Positions 1 through 9,666 of a stretch of 64,000 nt of DNA are shown piece by piece. Each line of letters begins with the position of its first letter. The stretch's first letter is position 1. The notes under the pieces are model-generated. The model saw only the letters and a program-made list of their open reading frames with translations. It made no database searches and was not told the DNA's origin. This stretch comes from Paludicola sp. MB14-C6 (lineage in GTDB: Bacteria > Bacillota > Clostridia > Oscillospirales > Ruminococcaceae). The position numbers and the translations under genes are program-made. The stretch lies in the NCBI RefSeq assembly GCF_030908625.1, contig NZ_CP133133.1, positions 1-64,000 on the forward strand. The letters run 5' to 3'.

Positions 1-686
1 ATAGATACAACACGATTAACCAGCTTAGTAATAAGCTTATCATGTGTAACAATGACAATAGTAGTTCCAAGTGTGTCGTTAATTTGATGGAATACATTAA
101 ATATTTCTTTTGTCGTTTTAGTATCAACTGCTCCCGTTGGCTCATCGGCAAGCAAAACCTTTGGATTGTTCGCAACACCTATTGCAATGGCAATTCTTTG
201 CTGTTGACCACCGGAAAGGTCATATAATTTGCTGTTTCTTTTATCGGATAAACCTACCATTTCAAGCAGTTCGATGGCTGAGTATTTTGGCTTATTTCCA
301 CTTAAAATGAACGGCATTTCAATGTTTTCTTTTGCAGTAAGATAGGGGATTAAGTTTCTTGCGTTATTTTGCCATACGAAACCAACAGTTTCACGTTTGT
401 AGTTAATAAATTCTCTTGGTTTTAGCTTTTGAATGTTTTTATTATCTACATATAAATTTCCTGCAGAAGGTGTATCTAATCCGCCAAGCATATTGAGTAA
501 AGTAGATTTACCGCTGCCGCTGTTTCCGATAATTGCCATCAACTCGCCTTTTTCAATCGAAAGGTCTAGACCTTGAAGTGCAACAACTTCAATCTCAGAT
601 GTCTTATAGATTTTAACTAAGTTTTCGCAAGAAATCATAGGACGTACGCAATCTTGCTGTAGTTCTTCGTAGTTATCATTACTCAT
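1..686 (-). CDS. ABC transporter ATP-binding protein (partial, C-terminus outside the window)
   Basis: This is an ATPase subunit of a MacB/LolD-type ABC transporter. The frame runs open from the ATG at 686 to the left edge, so the C-terminus is missing. Reading the minus strand shows the signature LSGGQQQRIAIAI, a Walker B stretch LLADEPTGAVD and the H-loop TIVIVTHD near the edge. The start overlaps the stop of the preceding ATPase gene (ATGAGTAA), which implies translational coupling. It is the distal member of the blaI-led operon. Two ATPases next to one permease gene suggest either a heteromeric ATPase pair or a second permease beyond the window. Confidence 0.9.
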   Translation of the reverse strand, partial: MSNDNYEELQQDCVRPMISCENLVKIYKTSEIEVVALQGLDLSIEKGELMAIIGNSGSGKSTLLNMLGGLDTPSAGNLYVDNKNIQKLKPREFINYKRETVGFVWQNNARNLIPYLTAKENIEMPFILSGNKPKYSAIELLEMVGLSDKRNSKLYDLSGGQQQRIAIAIGVANNPKVLLADEPTGAVDTKTTKEIFNVFHQINDTLGTTIVIVTHDKLITKLVNRVVS

Positions 687-1356
687 TGATTATCTCACCA
701 TCCTGTAGCGTATATACTTTGTCGGCAATACTCATCATATCAGGGTCATGTGTTGTCATAACAATAGTAGCGCCTTCTTGCCTAATGAGGTCTTTAAACA
801 GCTTAACAATAGAAATACCTGTGGTTGTATCTAGCTCTGCGGTTGGCTCATCTGCAAAGATAATACTTGGCTTATGGGCAATTGCTCTTGCAATTGCAAC
901 TCTTTGCTGTTCTCCGCCAGAAAGCTGTGTAGGCTTGTGTAGTGCTTTCTTTTCCAATCCAACCAACCTTAAACAATCCATAACACGCTGCTTTCTTAGC
1001 TTTGAATTGATATTGGCAATTCTTAAACTGAGTTCAACATTCTCATATGCGGTCATCATGGACATTAAAGCTACAGATTGAAACACAAAGCCTATTTTTT
1101 CTCTGCGTATTTTATCCTTTTGCTTGTCGTTTAGCTTGGTAATGTTAATATCGTCTATGAACACATCGCCGGAGGTTTCTTCATCTAATCCACCAAGTAA
1201 GTTAATGAGAGTGGTTTTTCCGGAACCAGAACGACCATTCAAAATTGTAAACTTTTCTTTTTCAATTGCAATACTAACGTTATTAACAGCTTTTACTTCG
1301 ATTTCATTCGTATGATATATCTTATAAAGTTCATTCGTGCTTAGTAATATACTCAT
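679..1356 (-). CDS. ABC transporter ATP-binding protein, MacB/LolD type
   Basis: This ATPase is predicted to drive the FtsX-like permease encoded just upstream. It has Walker A GRSGSGKT at residues 41-48, the signature LSGGEQQRVAIARA, Walker B IIFADEPTAELD and the H-loop TTHD, and its length of about 225 aa is usual for LolD/MacB-type ATPases. I place the start at ATG 1356 because AGAAAGGA lies a good distance upstream of it. The in-frame ATG at 1368 nearly touches that ribosome site. The gene lies 28 bp after the permease gene, in the same operon. Confidence 0.92.
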   Translation of the reverse strand: MSILLSTNELYKIYHTNEIEVKAVNNVSIAIEKEKFTILNGRSGSGKTTLINLLGGLDEETSGDVFIDDINITKLNDKQKDKIRREKIGFVFQSVALMSMMTAYENVELSLRIANINSKLRKQRVMDCLRLVGLEKKALHKPTQLSGGEQQRVAIARAIAHKPSIIFADEPTAELDTTTGISIVKLFKDLIRQEGATIVMTTHDPDMMSIADKVYTLQDGEIINE

Positions 1357-1384
1357 TATTGATCCCATTCCTTTCTGTCAATGA

Positions 1385-4207
1385 TTAGTCCTCACCAAGT
1401 TTTAATGTAGATGCAATATTGAGTCTGTTTACAATAGACATAATGGTTGCAAGACAAACTATCAGTAACAAAATAACAACAACAAATATTCTTAAATAAT
1501 CGCCTATTTGAATTAGTGTGATAAACGGTAAAAGCTGTGATTTTACATTCAAGAACATACTAATTGGATGAACAAATAGGGTAGAAGCCAGCCCTCCAAT
1601 GAGTACGCCACATATGATAGCAAAACCTGCAATGATGAATTGTTCAAATGCTAGCATACTGTTTAAACTGCGTTTAGAAACGCCCATTGATCGTAATACA
1701 CTAAATTGGAGTGATCGGGATTTCACATCAATAACCCAATATAAAAGCAAACCGGTACAAGTAATAACGAGTGACAAGATAAAGGACAAACTTAATGTAC
1801 CATTAAGGCCTTGAATATTCGGATTGTTTTTTACATTTTCAATTACTTGCTCTCTTGTATTAACTAACTCGTTTAATAATAGTTTATTATCGCTAATACT
1901 ATCATAAAATTCTTTGGTTGAAACATCTTTATCTAATTTAATCCAATGCTTATAAGGAACGCCTGTTTTTAATGAAAAGACATAATCAAAGTTGGTTAAA
2001 GCGAAGTAGTTATCTGAATTCGTACGGAAGGTTTCATATCCTGGAAGTCTATCAATAGTACCTAAGATGGTCATTTGCAAAACACGTGGATAATAGAAAT
2101 TTTCATCTTGCAAAAAGATTGTATCACCGATTTTCTTCTCTTCTTTTTTTAATAATTCAGGTGAAATAAAACAACCTTTTGGGTTTTCCGCAAGTGCGTT
2201 TAGGTATTCATTGATATGATAAGGATTCATATCATCTCTTGACCAAACGACTTGGGAAAATTGCTGAGGCTGAACAGACAACATATGAAGACCTTGTTGC
2301 ATAGTTGGAGTAGTCATTGTTGAGCTTGAATATACTTTAGAAACCGCTTGAACACCTTTTAAATTCTTTATTTGATTTATAGGAAATTCAGTTATATAAA
2401 CTGGTCTTGTTATGTCTTCATTTATTTTAGCATAAAAATCGGCTGTTCGTGAAATTTCTAATACAATATCAGCACCATTGCTTAATCTAATTTGATCTTC
2501 TTGATTTTTATTGATGGAACGAGCAGTAGCAGCATTAAAAATACCTGAACTAATTGTAAATGCTAAAAATAAAACCAATAGTGAACCTGTTCGCTTATTT
2601 CTGGATAAGTTAATCATTGATACGTGTATTGCAGCAGGCCAAATTTTCTTACCACACCAATGTATGAATTTGATTAAGTATGGATAGATACGTAAAGCAA
2701 ATAAACAAGCACCAATAATAAAAAGTGATGACATAATAAAGATAAGGGGATTATTCGTTGTTTTTGCTGTATTGCTTGCTAATAAGGCTTTATTCTCGTT
2801 GTTGTACAAATAAAGTCCATAAAACGAAATCCCTAAGAAAATGATATCTAAACAAGCAAGCTTCCATAATGGAGTTTTTGTTTTTGCATTGCGTTGTTGT
2901 TTATGTGATAAAATATTCTTTTTACATGCAAATAAAATAGGAACAAGGCTTGTTAAAATGAATACAGCTGCACTGGTTAAGGCATATAGTATAATAGGCA
3001 AGCTTAATGGACTATGTATAGCAGTACGGTTTACAAAGCTTAAAAAGCCATTGGAGTATCCAATAAATCCGGCTAAATACATTCCAAACGGTATGCCAAA
3101 AAGTAATGCAATTATTGATATTAATGAAAACTCAATGATATAAAGCTTGACAACTTGGAATGTTGTTGCACCTCTACTTTTTAGTACAGCAATTTCATTT
3201 TCATCATATCCAACAAATAGTTTTGCCATAGTAAATATATAAAACAATAGGATTAAGCAAAGAGGAATATTGAGTAATAAAATAAGTTTCGTTAACCATG
3301 CTTGACGATCTCGATAATAAACCAATTTAGACATGATTGGGATTTTAACTGTGTTGTTATTTTGTAAAGATGCGGCAATGTCTTCAAGTTTTGTCGCAGT
3401 AGATGCAACATTGCTAATTGATATATTATGATAATCGTAAATCAAGTTTGTACTGGAATTGGTAATTAAAAATTTATCATTTTTAATCATAGTATTTAAT
3501 AAGGTGTTATAGTCCATTAAAAATATAGATTGCTCATATTTTTCAAAACCGTCAAACCAAAAAGGATCATCAGGATTCTTCATTTCGTAAACGCCGGTAA
3601 TCTTTATTTTATATGGTTTGTTTTTGTAAACATTATTTTTAGAAAAAGCAAATTGATATGTTTTTCCAACAACGAGTTTACTTTCTTTTAGCGATTTTGC
3701 ATCGGCAATTACTTCATAGCAACCATCTTTTAATCCGGGTTTATACATTTCGCCCTTCACAATTTTGATATAATCTTCAATTTTAGTGGTTCCTATTATA
3801 CGATTTAGTTTACTGATGCTGTTATTCATTTTTACTTGATCTGTAAGTTGATAAGCCATATAAGAGCCGGATTCCAGCGTGTCAAAACGGTTAATGTTAC
3901 CTAGCTGGCTTAATTCATTTCGTGATAAGCAGTCATTGATTAGTTTATAATTGCTTTCATATTGCTTAAATCCATGTGCTTTGTCCTGTGCAGACCAACC
4001 ATACTTTGCATTAATGGAAATAACACCGGGATATAGTTCTGATTCTTTTTGTGCTGATTCCATTTCCTTTACTAAAACTTTAGAAAATATTCCGGCGGTA
4101 TAGGTTGGAATACTACTTGCAACTGCAACAATCAGAAAGCAGCCTAAAAACAAGCATAAAGTGAGCCATTTGTTTTTCAATAGCTTTTTGAGAGAAACCA
4201 AAAACAT
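1385..4207 (-). CDS. large FtsX/MacB-type ABC transporter permease
   Basis: A 940-aa integral membrane protein with two FtsX-like halves. There is an N-terminal membrane segment (about residues 15-35), a long extracytoplasmic loop, a block of membrane segments in the middle (roughly 310-440 and 450-510), a second N-terminal-like anchor and extracytoplasmic domain, then three C-terminal segments ending in a short tail. This two-unit arrangement is that of DUF214/FtsX permeases that move lipids, lipoproteins or peptides outward, or act as mechanotransmission devices. ATG 4207 is the start because AAAGGAG sits 8 nt upstream. A TTG further upstream overlaps that ribosome site. Substrate unknown. 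Confidence 0.9.
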   Translation of the reverse strand: MFLVSLKKLLKNKWLTLCLFLGCFLIVAVASSIPTYTAGIFSKVLVKEMESAQKESELYPGVISINAKYGWSAQDKAHGFKQYESNYKLINDCLSRNELSQLGNINRFDTLESGSYMAYQLTDQVKMNNSISKLNRIIGTTKIEDYIKIVKGEMYKPGLKDGCYEVIADAKSLKESKLVVGKTYQFAFSKNNVYKNKPYKIKITGVYEMKNPDDPFWFDGFEKYEQSIFLMDYNTLLNTMIKNDKFLITNSSTNLIYDYHNISISNVASTATKLEDIAASLQNNNTVKIPIMSKLVYYRDRQAWLTKLILLLNIPLCLILLFYIFTMAKLFVGYDENEIAVLKSRGATTFQVVKLYIIEFSLISIIALLFGIPFGMYLAGFIGYSNGFLSFVNRTAIHSPLSLPIILYALTSAAVFILTSLVPILFACKKNILSHKQQRNAKTKTPLWKLACLDIIFLGISFYGLYLYNNENKALLASNTAKTTNNPLIFIMSSLFIIGACLFALRIYPYLIKFIHWCGKKIWPAAIHVSMINLSRNKRTGSLLVLFLAFTISSGIFNAATARSINKNQEDQIRLSNGADIVLEISRTADFYAKINEDITRPVYITEFPINQIKNLKGVQAVSKVYSSSTMTTPTMQQGLHMLSVQPQQFSQVVWSRDDMNPYHINEYLNALAENPKGCFISPELLKKEEKKIGDTIFLQDENFYYPRVLQMTILGTIDRLPGYETFRTNSDNYFALTNFDYVFSLKTGVPYKHWIKLDKDVSTKEFYDSISDNKLLLNELVNTREQVIENVKNNPNIQGLNGTLSLSFILSLVITCTGLLLYWVIDVKSRSLQFSVLRSMGVSKRSLNSMLAFEQFIIAGFAIICGVLIGGLASTLFVHPISMFLNVKSQLLPFITLIQIGDYLRIFVVVILLLIVCLATIMSIVNRLNIASTLKLGED

Positions 4208-4233
4208 AGCTGTCTCTCCTTTCAAAATATTTC

Positions 4234-5439
4234 TTATCGAATAACGACACGATCGCCTTCATTTAGTCCGGCTTTAATTTCCACAAAAGTAGCACCAATT
4301 AAATCTAAGACAACTTGTTTTTCAACAACAACATTATCTTCTAAAACTGAAACGGTAGCTGTTCCTGAATTATCACCTAATGGGATAACTACAGCATTTT
4401 TGGAAAGTCTCAATACGTTCGTGTGCTTTGCTTTAATTAACCTAAACGTAATAGATTCTGAAGGCTGTAAATCAGGTATTTTATCATTCGGCACGAAAAT
4501 GAAATTAGGCTTATCAGCATCATTAAAGTTTTCTTTCAGTTCTTTTGCACGTGCAGGGTATTCTTTATCTTTGTATTTTAAAATAACCTCATTTCCATCT
4601 TTTAAATCTGGCATATCGCTAGGATTGACTCTTGCAACTATTTTAATCGTTGAACTATCTTCAATTAAGCAAACCATTTCACCTGCAGAAACAGAATCAC
4701 CAATTGAAAAGGATTTACTGTCTTTAATCGTTCCGTTTACAGGAGATTTTAAGATGGTATTTTTTAATTCATTTTCAAATTTTGATACTTCAAGCTTTTG
4801 TTGTTCTACATCAAGTTGAGCTAATCGAAGTTTTGAATCTTGCTGACCGGATAATTTGACTAATCTCTCATACTCGGCCTTTGCTTTATCATAGCTTAGT
4901 CTTGCAAGCTGTAGGTTGCATTTATCTTGTTCGTTTGTACTGCTACCGATTTGCTGTTCCAATTCTTTTAATGCAATACGTTGTTGGTCAAGCTTTGTTT
5001 GTGCAATATCAATGTCAATATTAGGTGCAACAGCACCGTTCTTTTTTAGTTCCTCATAGTTAATTTCTGCTTTTTTTAAATTGATGTTTGCTTGTTCTAA
5101 AGATTTTTTAATAAATGCGTTATCCAATTCAGCAACAATATCGCCGGCTTTAATGACTGAACCCGGAGTATTATTGATAAAACATACTCTACCGCTAATA
5201 TCTGTAAAACTTAATTTAACAGATAACGTACCCTCTGATCTTGCTGAACCATCTGAACTTATTTCCACATCGCCACGCTCTACTTTAGTAGTTGAGTATT
5301 TAATAGAGCTTTGTTTTACAAGAGGTGGCTTGAGGGCTGCTTCCTCCACAGGAAAGAGGGCAGAGCAACTAATTAAGTTAGTTGACATAAGGGCAATAGT
5401 GATACCGATTACAGTATTCTTAAGAAAATTTCGTTTCAT
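4234..5439 (-). CDS. efflux membrane-fusion (HlyD/RND-adaptor type) lipoprotein
   Basis: A 401-aa periplasmic-adaptor-like protein anchored as a lipoprotein (lipobox LISC, Cys25). It has an N-terminal biotinyl-lipoyl-like half (GRVCFINNTPGSVIKAGDIV), a coiled-coil hairpin (about residues 100-215), the second lipoyl half (LKSPVNGTIKDSKSF) and beta-barrel domains ending in GLNEGDRVVIR. In Gram-positives such adaptors pair with MacB-like ABC exporters, and here the permease and ATPases follow directly. Start ATG 5439 is preceded by AAAGGTGG. The in-frame GTG at 5451 overlaps that site. Confidence 0.9.
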   Translation of the reverse strand: MKRNFLKNTVIGITIALMSTNLISCSALFPVEEAALKPPLVKQSSIKYSTTKVERGDVEISSDGSARSEGTLSVKLSFTDISGRVCFINNTPGSVIKAGDIVAELDNAFIKKSLEQANINLKKAEINYEELKKNGAVAPNIDIDIAQTKLDQQRIALKELEQQIGSSTNEQDKCNLQLARLSYDKAKAEYERLVKLSGQQDSKLRLAQLDVEQQKLEVSKFENELKNTILKSPVNGTIKDSKSFSIGDSVSAGEMVCLIEDSSTIKIVARVNPSDMPDLKDGNEVILKYKDKEYPARAKELKENFNDADKPNFIFVPNDKIPDLQPSESITFRLIKAKHTNVLRLSKNAVVIPLGDNSGTATVSVLEDNVVVEKQVVLDLIGATFVEIKAGLNEGDRVVIR

Positions 5440-5484
5440 AAGGATAACCACCTTTCTTTAATTTGTTAATATAACTTTAATTTC

Positions 5485-6888
5485 CTATTTTAATACGTAA
5501 GCTTGTATTTTGCTTTCCACATCCTTAATACATTCTTCGTAGGATTTTGTTCCTTTGAAGTATGGCTGCATTGCATTACTGATAATTTCAAGATAATCTA
5601 ATGTGATGCCTGATGCATCTGTTTGAGAAATCAAACTTATAAGTTCATTAATAAATTCAGTTCGACTATCCTTTTTATTTTCTTTACCAAAAAGTAAATC
5701 TTTTGATAGTAATTGATTCTTTAAGTATTTGCATATAGCTTCGTTTGAAATAGGATAGTAGTAAAGTTGACCTTCGAATTCCGGACAAATTTGGATTTCG
5801 TTGCTTAATAAAACTTTAATAAAGTTATAAGCATTTGTTTTGTTTTTGCTTTTATTGCTGATACCAACTCCATAATTCCAAAAAGCTTGAATGGATTCAT
5901 TGTTTTTTCTCCAAGGTGCAACAATTGGTTTGCTTCCTGTTTCTACAATTTTGTAAGTGTTTAATAAATCGTTAAGCCCATTGTTAATTTCTCCAATATA
6001 CAATCTTTTGCTATTGAGATTTTCCGGAAATAAAGTATAAAGATTATTATATTTTTCGGTGTCCATCGTTTCAAAAGAGAAAAATGATGTTTTATATTGT
6101 TCAAATGCTTTTTTAGTTTCATCGTTGACTAGACAATTGTGTAATTGTTCGGCATTACAACAATCTATATCAGAAATCCATGGGAAGAACTTAGGAAAGC
6201 TAATATATCCCGTAAGTTGTGCCTGTGATGAAGTGCCTTTTGCAATAATACTACTAATTAACTCCGCAATACTCGTATAATCCTTGCATTCGGTTAGTTT
6301 AAATTGTTGTTCTTTTTGAATTTGTTCAGTTGTCATCAAAACTGACATAAAATATCCAAGAGGCATGAAATATTGTTTTTGATTGAGTTGTGAGCTATAA
6401 ATTACGGATGAGTTGAGTTGATCCATGTTAGGGATAGGGTCGTTATTCATCAAATCCGTTAAGTCAAATAATAACTCCTTGTCTATCAGCTTTTTTATAT
6501 CAATATTATTACGAAAGAACACAACATCTGTACCTGAAGAACTATCTAAAAGATTGTCTAGATTGTTTCTATAATCGTTATAAATTTCGTAATTTGGTTT
6601 ACTTCCAGTTTCAGGGCGATTTACATTTACCAAAACATTCGGATATAGCTTTTTATATTTAGCAACAGCTGTTTTTAATTGATCATTATAATCTTTATAT
6701 TCAGGATAATAATAAGCTATCTTCAACTCTCCGGTAGCATTAGGATCACCAACTAATTCGGTTGAGTTTTCGTATTCTGTTGTTAATTCAACCTTTGATA
6801 CTGTATTTGTTTTTTTATCCTTATTGCATCCCGTAAAAACGGACATGACAAGGATAATCGCCATTAGTATAGAAAGACTCTTTTTCAT
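5485..6888 (-). CDS. family 1-like extracellular solute-binding lipoprotein, paralog 1
   Basis: A 467-aa predicted lipoprotein with signal peptide and lipobox FTGC (Cys21). The body has the look of family 1 (MalE/UgpB-like) binding proteins: an FKKLYP-type segment after the first strand (here YKKLYPNVLVNVN), a GTDVVFFRNN stretch, a MPLGYFMSVLMTT hinge region and a late NAYNFIKVLLS helix. The first about 55 and last about 25 residues are nearly the same as in the three other paralogs upstream in the operon, while the middle is strongly diverged. No importer permease lies beside it. Ligand unknown. Confidence 0.82.
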   Translation of the reverse strand: MKKSLSILMAIILVMSVFTGCNKDKKTNTVSKVELTTEYENSTELVGDPNATGELKIAYYYPEYKDYNDQLKTAVAKYKKLYPNVLVNVNRPETGSKPNYEIYNDYRNNLDNLLDSSSGTDVVFFRNNIDIKKLIDKELLFDLTDLMNNDPIPNMDQLNSSVIYSSQLNQKQYFMPLGYFMSVLMTTEQIQKEQQFKLTECKDYTSIAELISSIIAKGTSSQAQLTGYISFPKFFPWISDIDCCNAEQLHNCLVNDETKKAFEQYKTSFFSFETMDTEKYNNLYTLFPENLNSKRLYIGEINNGLNDLLNTYKIVETGSKPIVAPWRKNNESIQAFWNYGVGISNKSKNKTNAYNFIKVLLSNEIQICPEFEGQLYYYPISNEAICKYLKNQLLSKDLLFGKENKKDSRTEFINELISLISQTDASGITLDYLEIISNAMQPYFKGTKSYEECIKDVESKIQAYVLK

Positions 6889-6908
6889 ATAACATAGCCT
6901 CCAATAAT

Positions 6909-8291
6909 TTATCCGAACACGTAAGCTTGTATTTTACTTTCCGCATCCTTCACACATTCTTCATAGGATTTTTGATCTTCATAGAATGGTAACATTGATT
7001 TGGCAAATAGACTGCAAATTTTCAAATCATTATCAACACCATCAACCTGATTTGTTAAATCAATAAAATCATTAATAAATTTAATTGCATCTGATTCTGT
7101 TTTCTGCCTGTTTGTTGATATTGATAAAGCTTCTTCTGACAAAAGTTTCTTTTTTAAATATTCTTTGAGCGCATAGCTAGAAATGGGTATAAACTGTTTA
7201 TATGATCCGCCAAATTCAGATAACAGTTGGATATCTTTGCTTAACATAACCTTGATAAAGAAATAAGCATTTTGTTTATTCTTACTGCTATTACTAACCA
7301 TGATATTATCATAGGCTAATCGTGCTTGTATGTTTCCATTTGCGTTTCTCCATGGAAATATCACTGCTTCATCGGTAGTATTTATAGATTGATATGAGTT
7401 TATCGGATCTTGAAGCCCATCACGTAATTGAACAATAACAGTTTTCTTTTGCTTGAGCTTATCAATCCATTCTTCATCATAATTATCAAACATACAATAG
7501 TCACTTAATTTAGATAGTTTTTTTTCACATTCTTTGTTTTTCATAGAACTTAAAGAAACGGTTTTACTATCGTAGTCTATAAAATTTAATCCAATACTCA
7601 CAGGGAAAATGTTCCAAGATAATCGCGATAATGGCTTTTCATCTGTTGAAGCATTATTTGCCAATTCGTATAATGCATCTGTTGTTGAATAAAAATCAGT
7701 ACATTGATTAACATCAAATTTATGCTCTTTTAAAATAGTTTTTGTTGATATCAATAATGGCATTGAATAACCAAGTGGAATAATGAATTTTTTTCCATCA
7801 TGGTCATTGCAATTTAAAACTGCTTGATTATATTCTTCTGACTGAAACGTAGAATCTTTTTCAAAATAACTGCTCATATCGGCTATTAAGTTGTTTTTTA
7901 TAGCATCGAAAGCTTCTATATTTCGATAATTTATAAATAAATCGGGACTAGTTCCGTCTTGAACAGATTTCCATAATTTATTTTGATATGTTTTATATTC
8001 TGTTTCATAAGAAACTCGGTCAATATTTAAAATCACTTTTGGGTAAAGTTTTTTGAATTTTTCAACTGCCATACAAAACATATCAAGATTTTTTTCACTT
8101 GGCTCTGTACCATATACTCCAACCGTCAACTCTCCGGTAGCATTAGGATCACCAACTAATTCGGTTGAATTTTCGTATTCCGATGTTAATTCAACCTTTG
8201 AAGTAGTATTCGCTTTTTTATCCTTATTGCATCCCGTAAAAAGGGACATGACAAGGATAATCGCCACTAGTATAGAAAGACTCTTTTTCAT
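6909..8291 (-). CDS. family 1-like extracellular solute-binding lipoprotein, paralog 2
   Basis: A 460-aa lipoprotein (lipobox FTGC, Cys21). It is almost identical to paralog 4 (9667-11049) from about residue 25 to residue 410, and differs mainly in the C-terminal segment around VDGVDNDLKICSLF, which instead resembles paralog 3. It is separated from paralog 1 by a 20-bp spacer carrying GGAGG, and the same spacer recurs between the other copies. The tandem arrangement indicates recent duplication followed by recombination between copies. Predicted to be tethered on the outer face of the membrane and to bind an unknown ligand. Confidence 0.82.
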   Translation of the reverse strand: MKKSLSILVAIILVMSLFTGCNKDKKANTTSKVELTSEYENSTELVGDPNATGELTVGVYGTEPSEKNLDMFCMAVEKFKKLYPKVILNIDRVSYETEYKTYQNKLWKSVQDGTSPDLFINYRNIEAFDAIKNNLIADMSSYFEKDSTFQSEEYNQAVLNCNDHDGKKFIIPLGYSMPLLISTKTILKEHKFDVNQCTDFYSTTDALYELANNASTDEKPLSRLSWNIFPVSIGLNFIDYDSKTVSLSSMKNKECEKKLSKLSDYCMFDNYDEEWIDKLKQKKTVIVQLRDGLQDPINSYQSINTTDEAVIFPWRNANGNIQARLAYDNIMVSNSSKNKQNAYFFIKVMLSKDIQLLSEFGGSYKQFIPISSYALKEYLKKKLLSEEALSISTNRQKTESDAIKFINDFIDLTNQVDGVDNDLKICSLFAKSMLPFYEDQKSYEECVKDAESKIQAYVFG

Positions 8292-8311
8292 ATAACATAG
8301 CCTCCAATAAT

Positions 8312-9646
8312 TTATCCAAATACATAAGCTTGTATTTTACTTTCCGCATCCTTCACACATTCTTCATAGGATTTTGTGCCTTTGTAAAATGGTAACATAA
8401 ATTCCTCAAATAACTCATAAATCTTAGGATCATCATTGACACCGTCAACTTGATTGACTAATTCCAAAAATTCATTGATAAACTGATTTTTGCTATTCTT
8501 TTGTTTTTCGTTTATAGTTACAGTTTCTGAAAACATCTTTTGGTTTAGTAATAATTTTAAAGCGCTATTTGAAATTGGTAGTATACTTAACGCTGATTGT
8601 TCACTAATAACTGCCTGGACTTTTGCATTTAAAAGGAACTTAATAAAAGCATAAGCTGTTTGCTTATTAGAACTTTTATTATTTACAGCAATATGTTCGA
8701 CAGCTGTAGCCTGAATCTGACCTCTTACATTATGTTCTGGAAATATTACCATCTCATCATCTTTATCAAGACTTTCTTTTGCATATATAATTTCTGTTAA
8801 TCCGCGAAAATTCTTATATAAAATAGTTTGTTTATTTCTAAGATAGCTAAGAGTTTTATTTGAATCTCGATCAAAACTATTATATAAATAAGTCCGTACA
8901 GTTTGGGCATATTTTTTAAATTCAGGTGAGTCAATCGTAATCTTTTGATTTTGATAATCAATAAAGTCATATCCAGATGGAGACGAACTTGGAAAGGAAT
9001 ATAATGGTAAGCACTCACTGTTGCTGCTATTATAATCTTTTGTTAATCTTGAGAACTCCTCTACGGTGCTGTATGGGTCATTGCAAGCATCTATATTTAA
9101 GCCGCTTTGCTTAATCATAGATTTAGTTGTAATAAATAAGGGAAAATAGTAGTTTAAAGGTATTAAGTATTGTTTTCCTTCGGGATTATTACCTTGTAGA
9201 ACGACTTGATTAAATTCTTCATATGAAAAGCTGGTATCTTGTTTAAAATAATCGCTCATATCGGCTATAAGACCAGCTTGAATGGCTTTTGTTGCATTAA
9301 TATCATTGGGTGTAAAAAATAAATCAATATCATTTCTCGAGCTGAGATTTGTCCAAAATTTTTTGGAATCAAAACTTGTACTATCGATTTTTAGTATTAT
9401 GTTTGGATATAACTCTTGAAATAATTCAAAAACGACTTTTAAGCTATCTGCATTCGTTTTTTGTGGTGAAACAGCTATCTTCAACTCTCCAGTAGCATTC
9501 GGATTACCAACTAATTCAGTTGAGTTTTCGTATTCAGACGTTAGCTCAACCTTTGACGTTGTATTCGTTTTTTTGTCCTTATTGCATCCCGTAAATAGGG
9601 ACATGACAAGGATAATCGCCACTAGTATAGAAAGACTCTTTTTCAT
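8312..9646 (-). CDS. family 1-like extracellular solute-binding lipoprotein, paralog 3
   Basis: A 444-aa lipoprotein (lipobox FTGC, Cys21). The N-terminal 55 residues match the other copies and the end reads KSYEECVKDAESKIQAYVFG as in paralogs 2 and 4, but the central about 330 residues are highly diverged. It keeps the binding-protein skeleton: FFTPNDINATKAIQAGLIADMS (written here as the region around residues 105-130), a LIPLNYYFPLFITTKS-like segment and TAYAFIKFLL. The gap to paralog 2 is 20 bp and has the same ribosome site. Confidence 0.82.
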   Translation of the reverse strand: MKKSLSILVAIILVMSLFTGCNKDKKTNTTSKVELTSEYENSTELVGNPNATGELKIAVSPQKTNADSLKVVFELFQELYPNIILKIDSTSFDSKKFWTNLSSRNDIDLFFTPNDINATKAIQAGLIADMSDYFKQDTSFSYEEFNQVVLQGNNPEGKQYLIPLNYYFPLFITTKSMIKQSGLNIDACNDPYSTVEEFSRLTKDYNSSNSECLPLYSFPSSSPSGYDFIDYQNQKITIDSPEFKKYAQTVRTYLYNSFDRDSNKTLSYLRNKQTILYKNFRGLTEIIYAKESLDKDDEMVIFPEHNVRGQIQATAVEHIAVNNKSSNKQTAYAFIKFLLNAKVQAVISEQSALSILPISNSALKLLLNQKMFSETVTINEKQKNSKNQFINEFLELVNQVDGVNDDPKIYELFEEFMLPFYKGTKSYEECVKDAESKIQAYVFG

Positions 9647-9666
9647 ATAACATAGCCCCCAATAAT

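Noticed and set aside
42..227. 61-codon plus-strand ORF at the window start
   Set aside because: It is antisense to the conserved ABC ATPase motifs, including the Walker B region, and is a shadow frame.
686..1315. Plus-strand ORFs opposite the ABC ATPase
   Set aside because: They are shadows of the ATPase reading frame and have no ribosome site.
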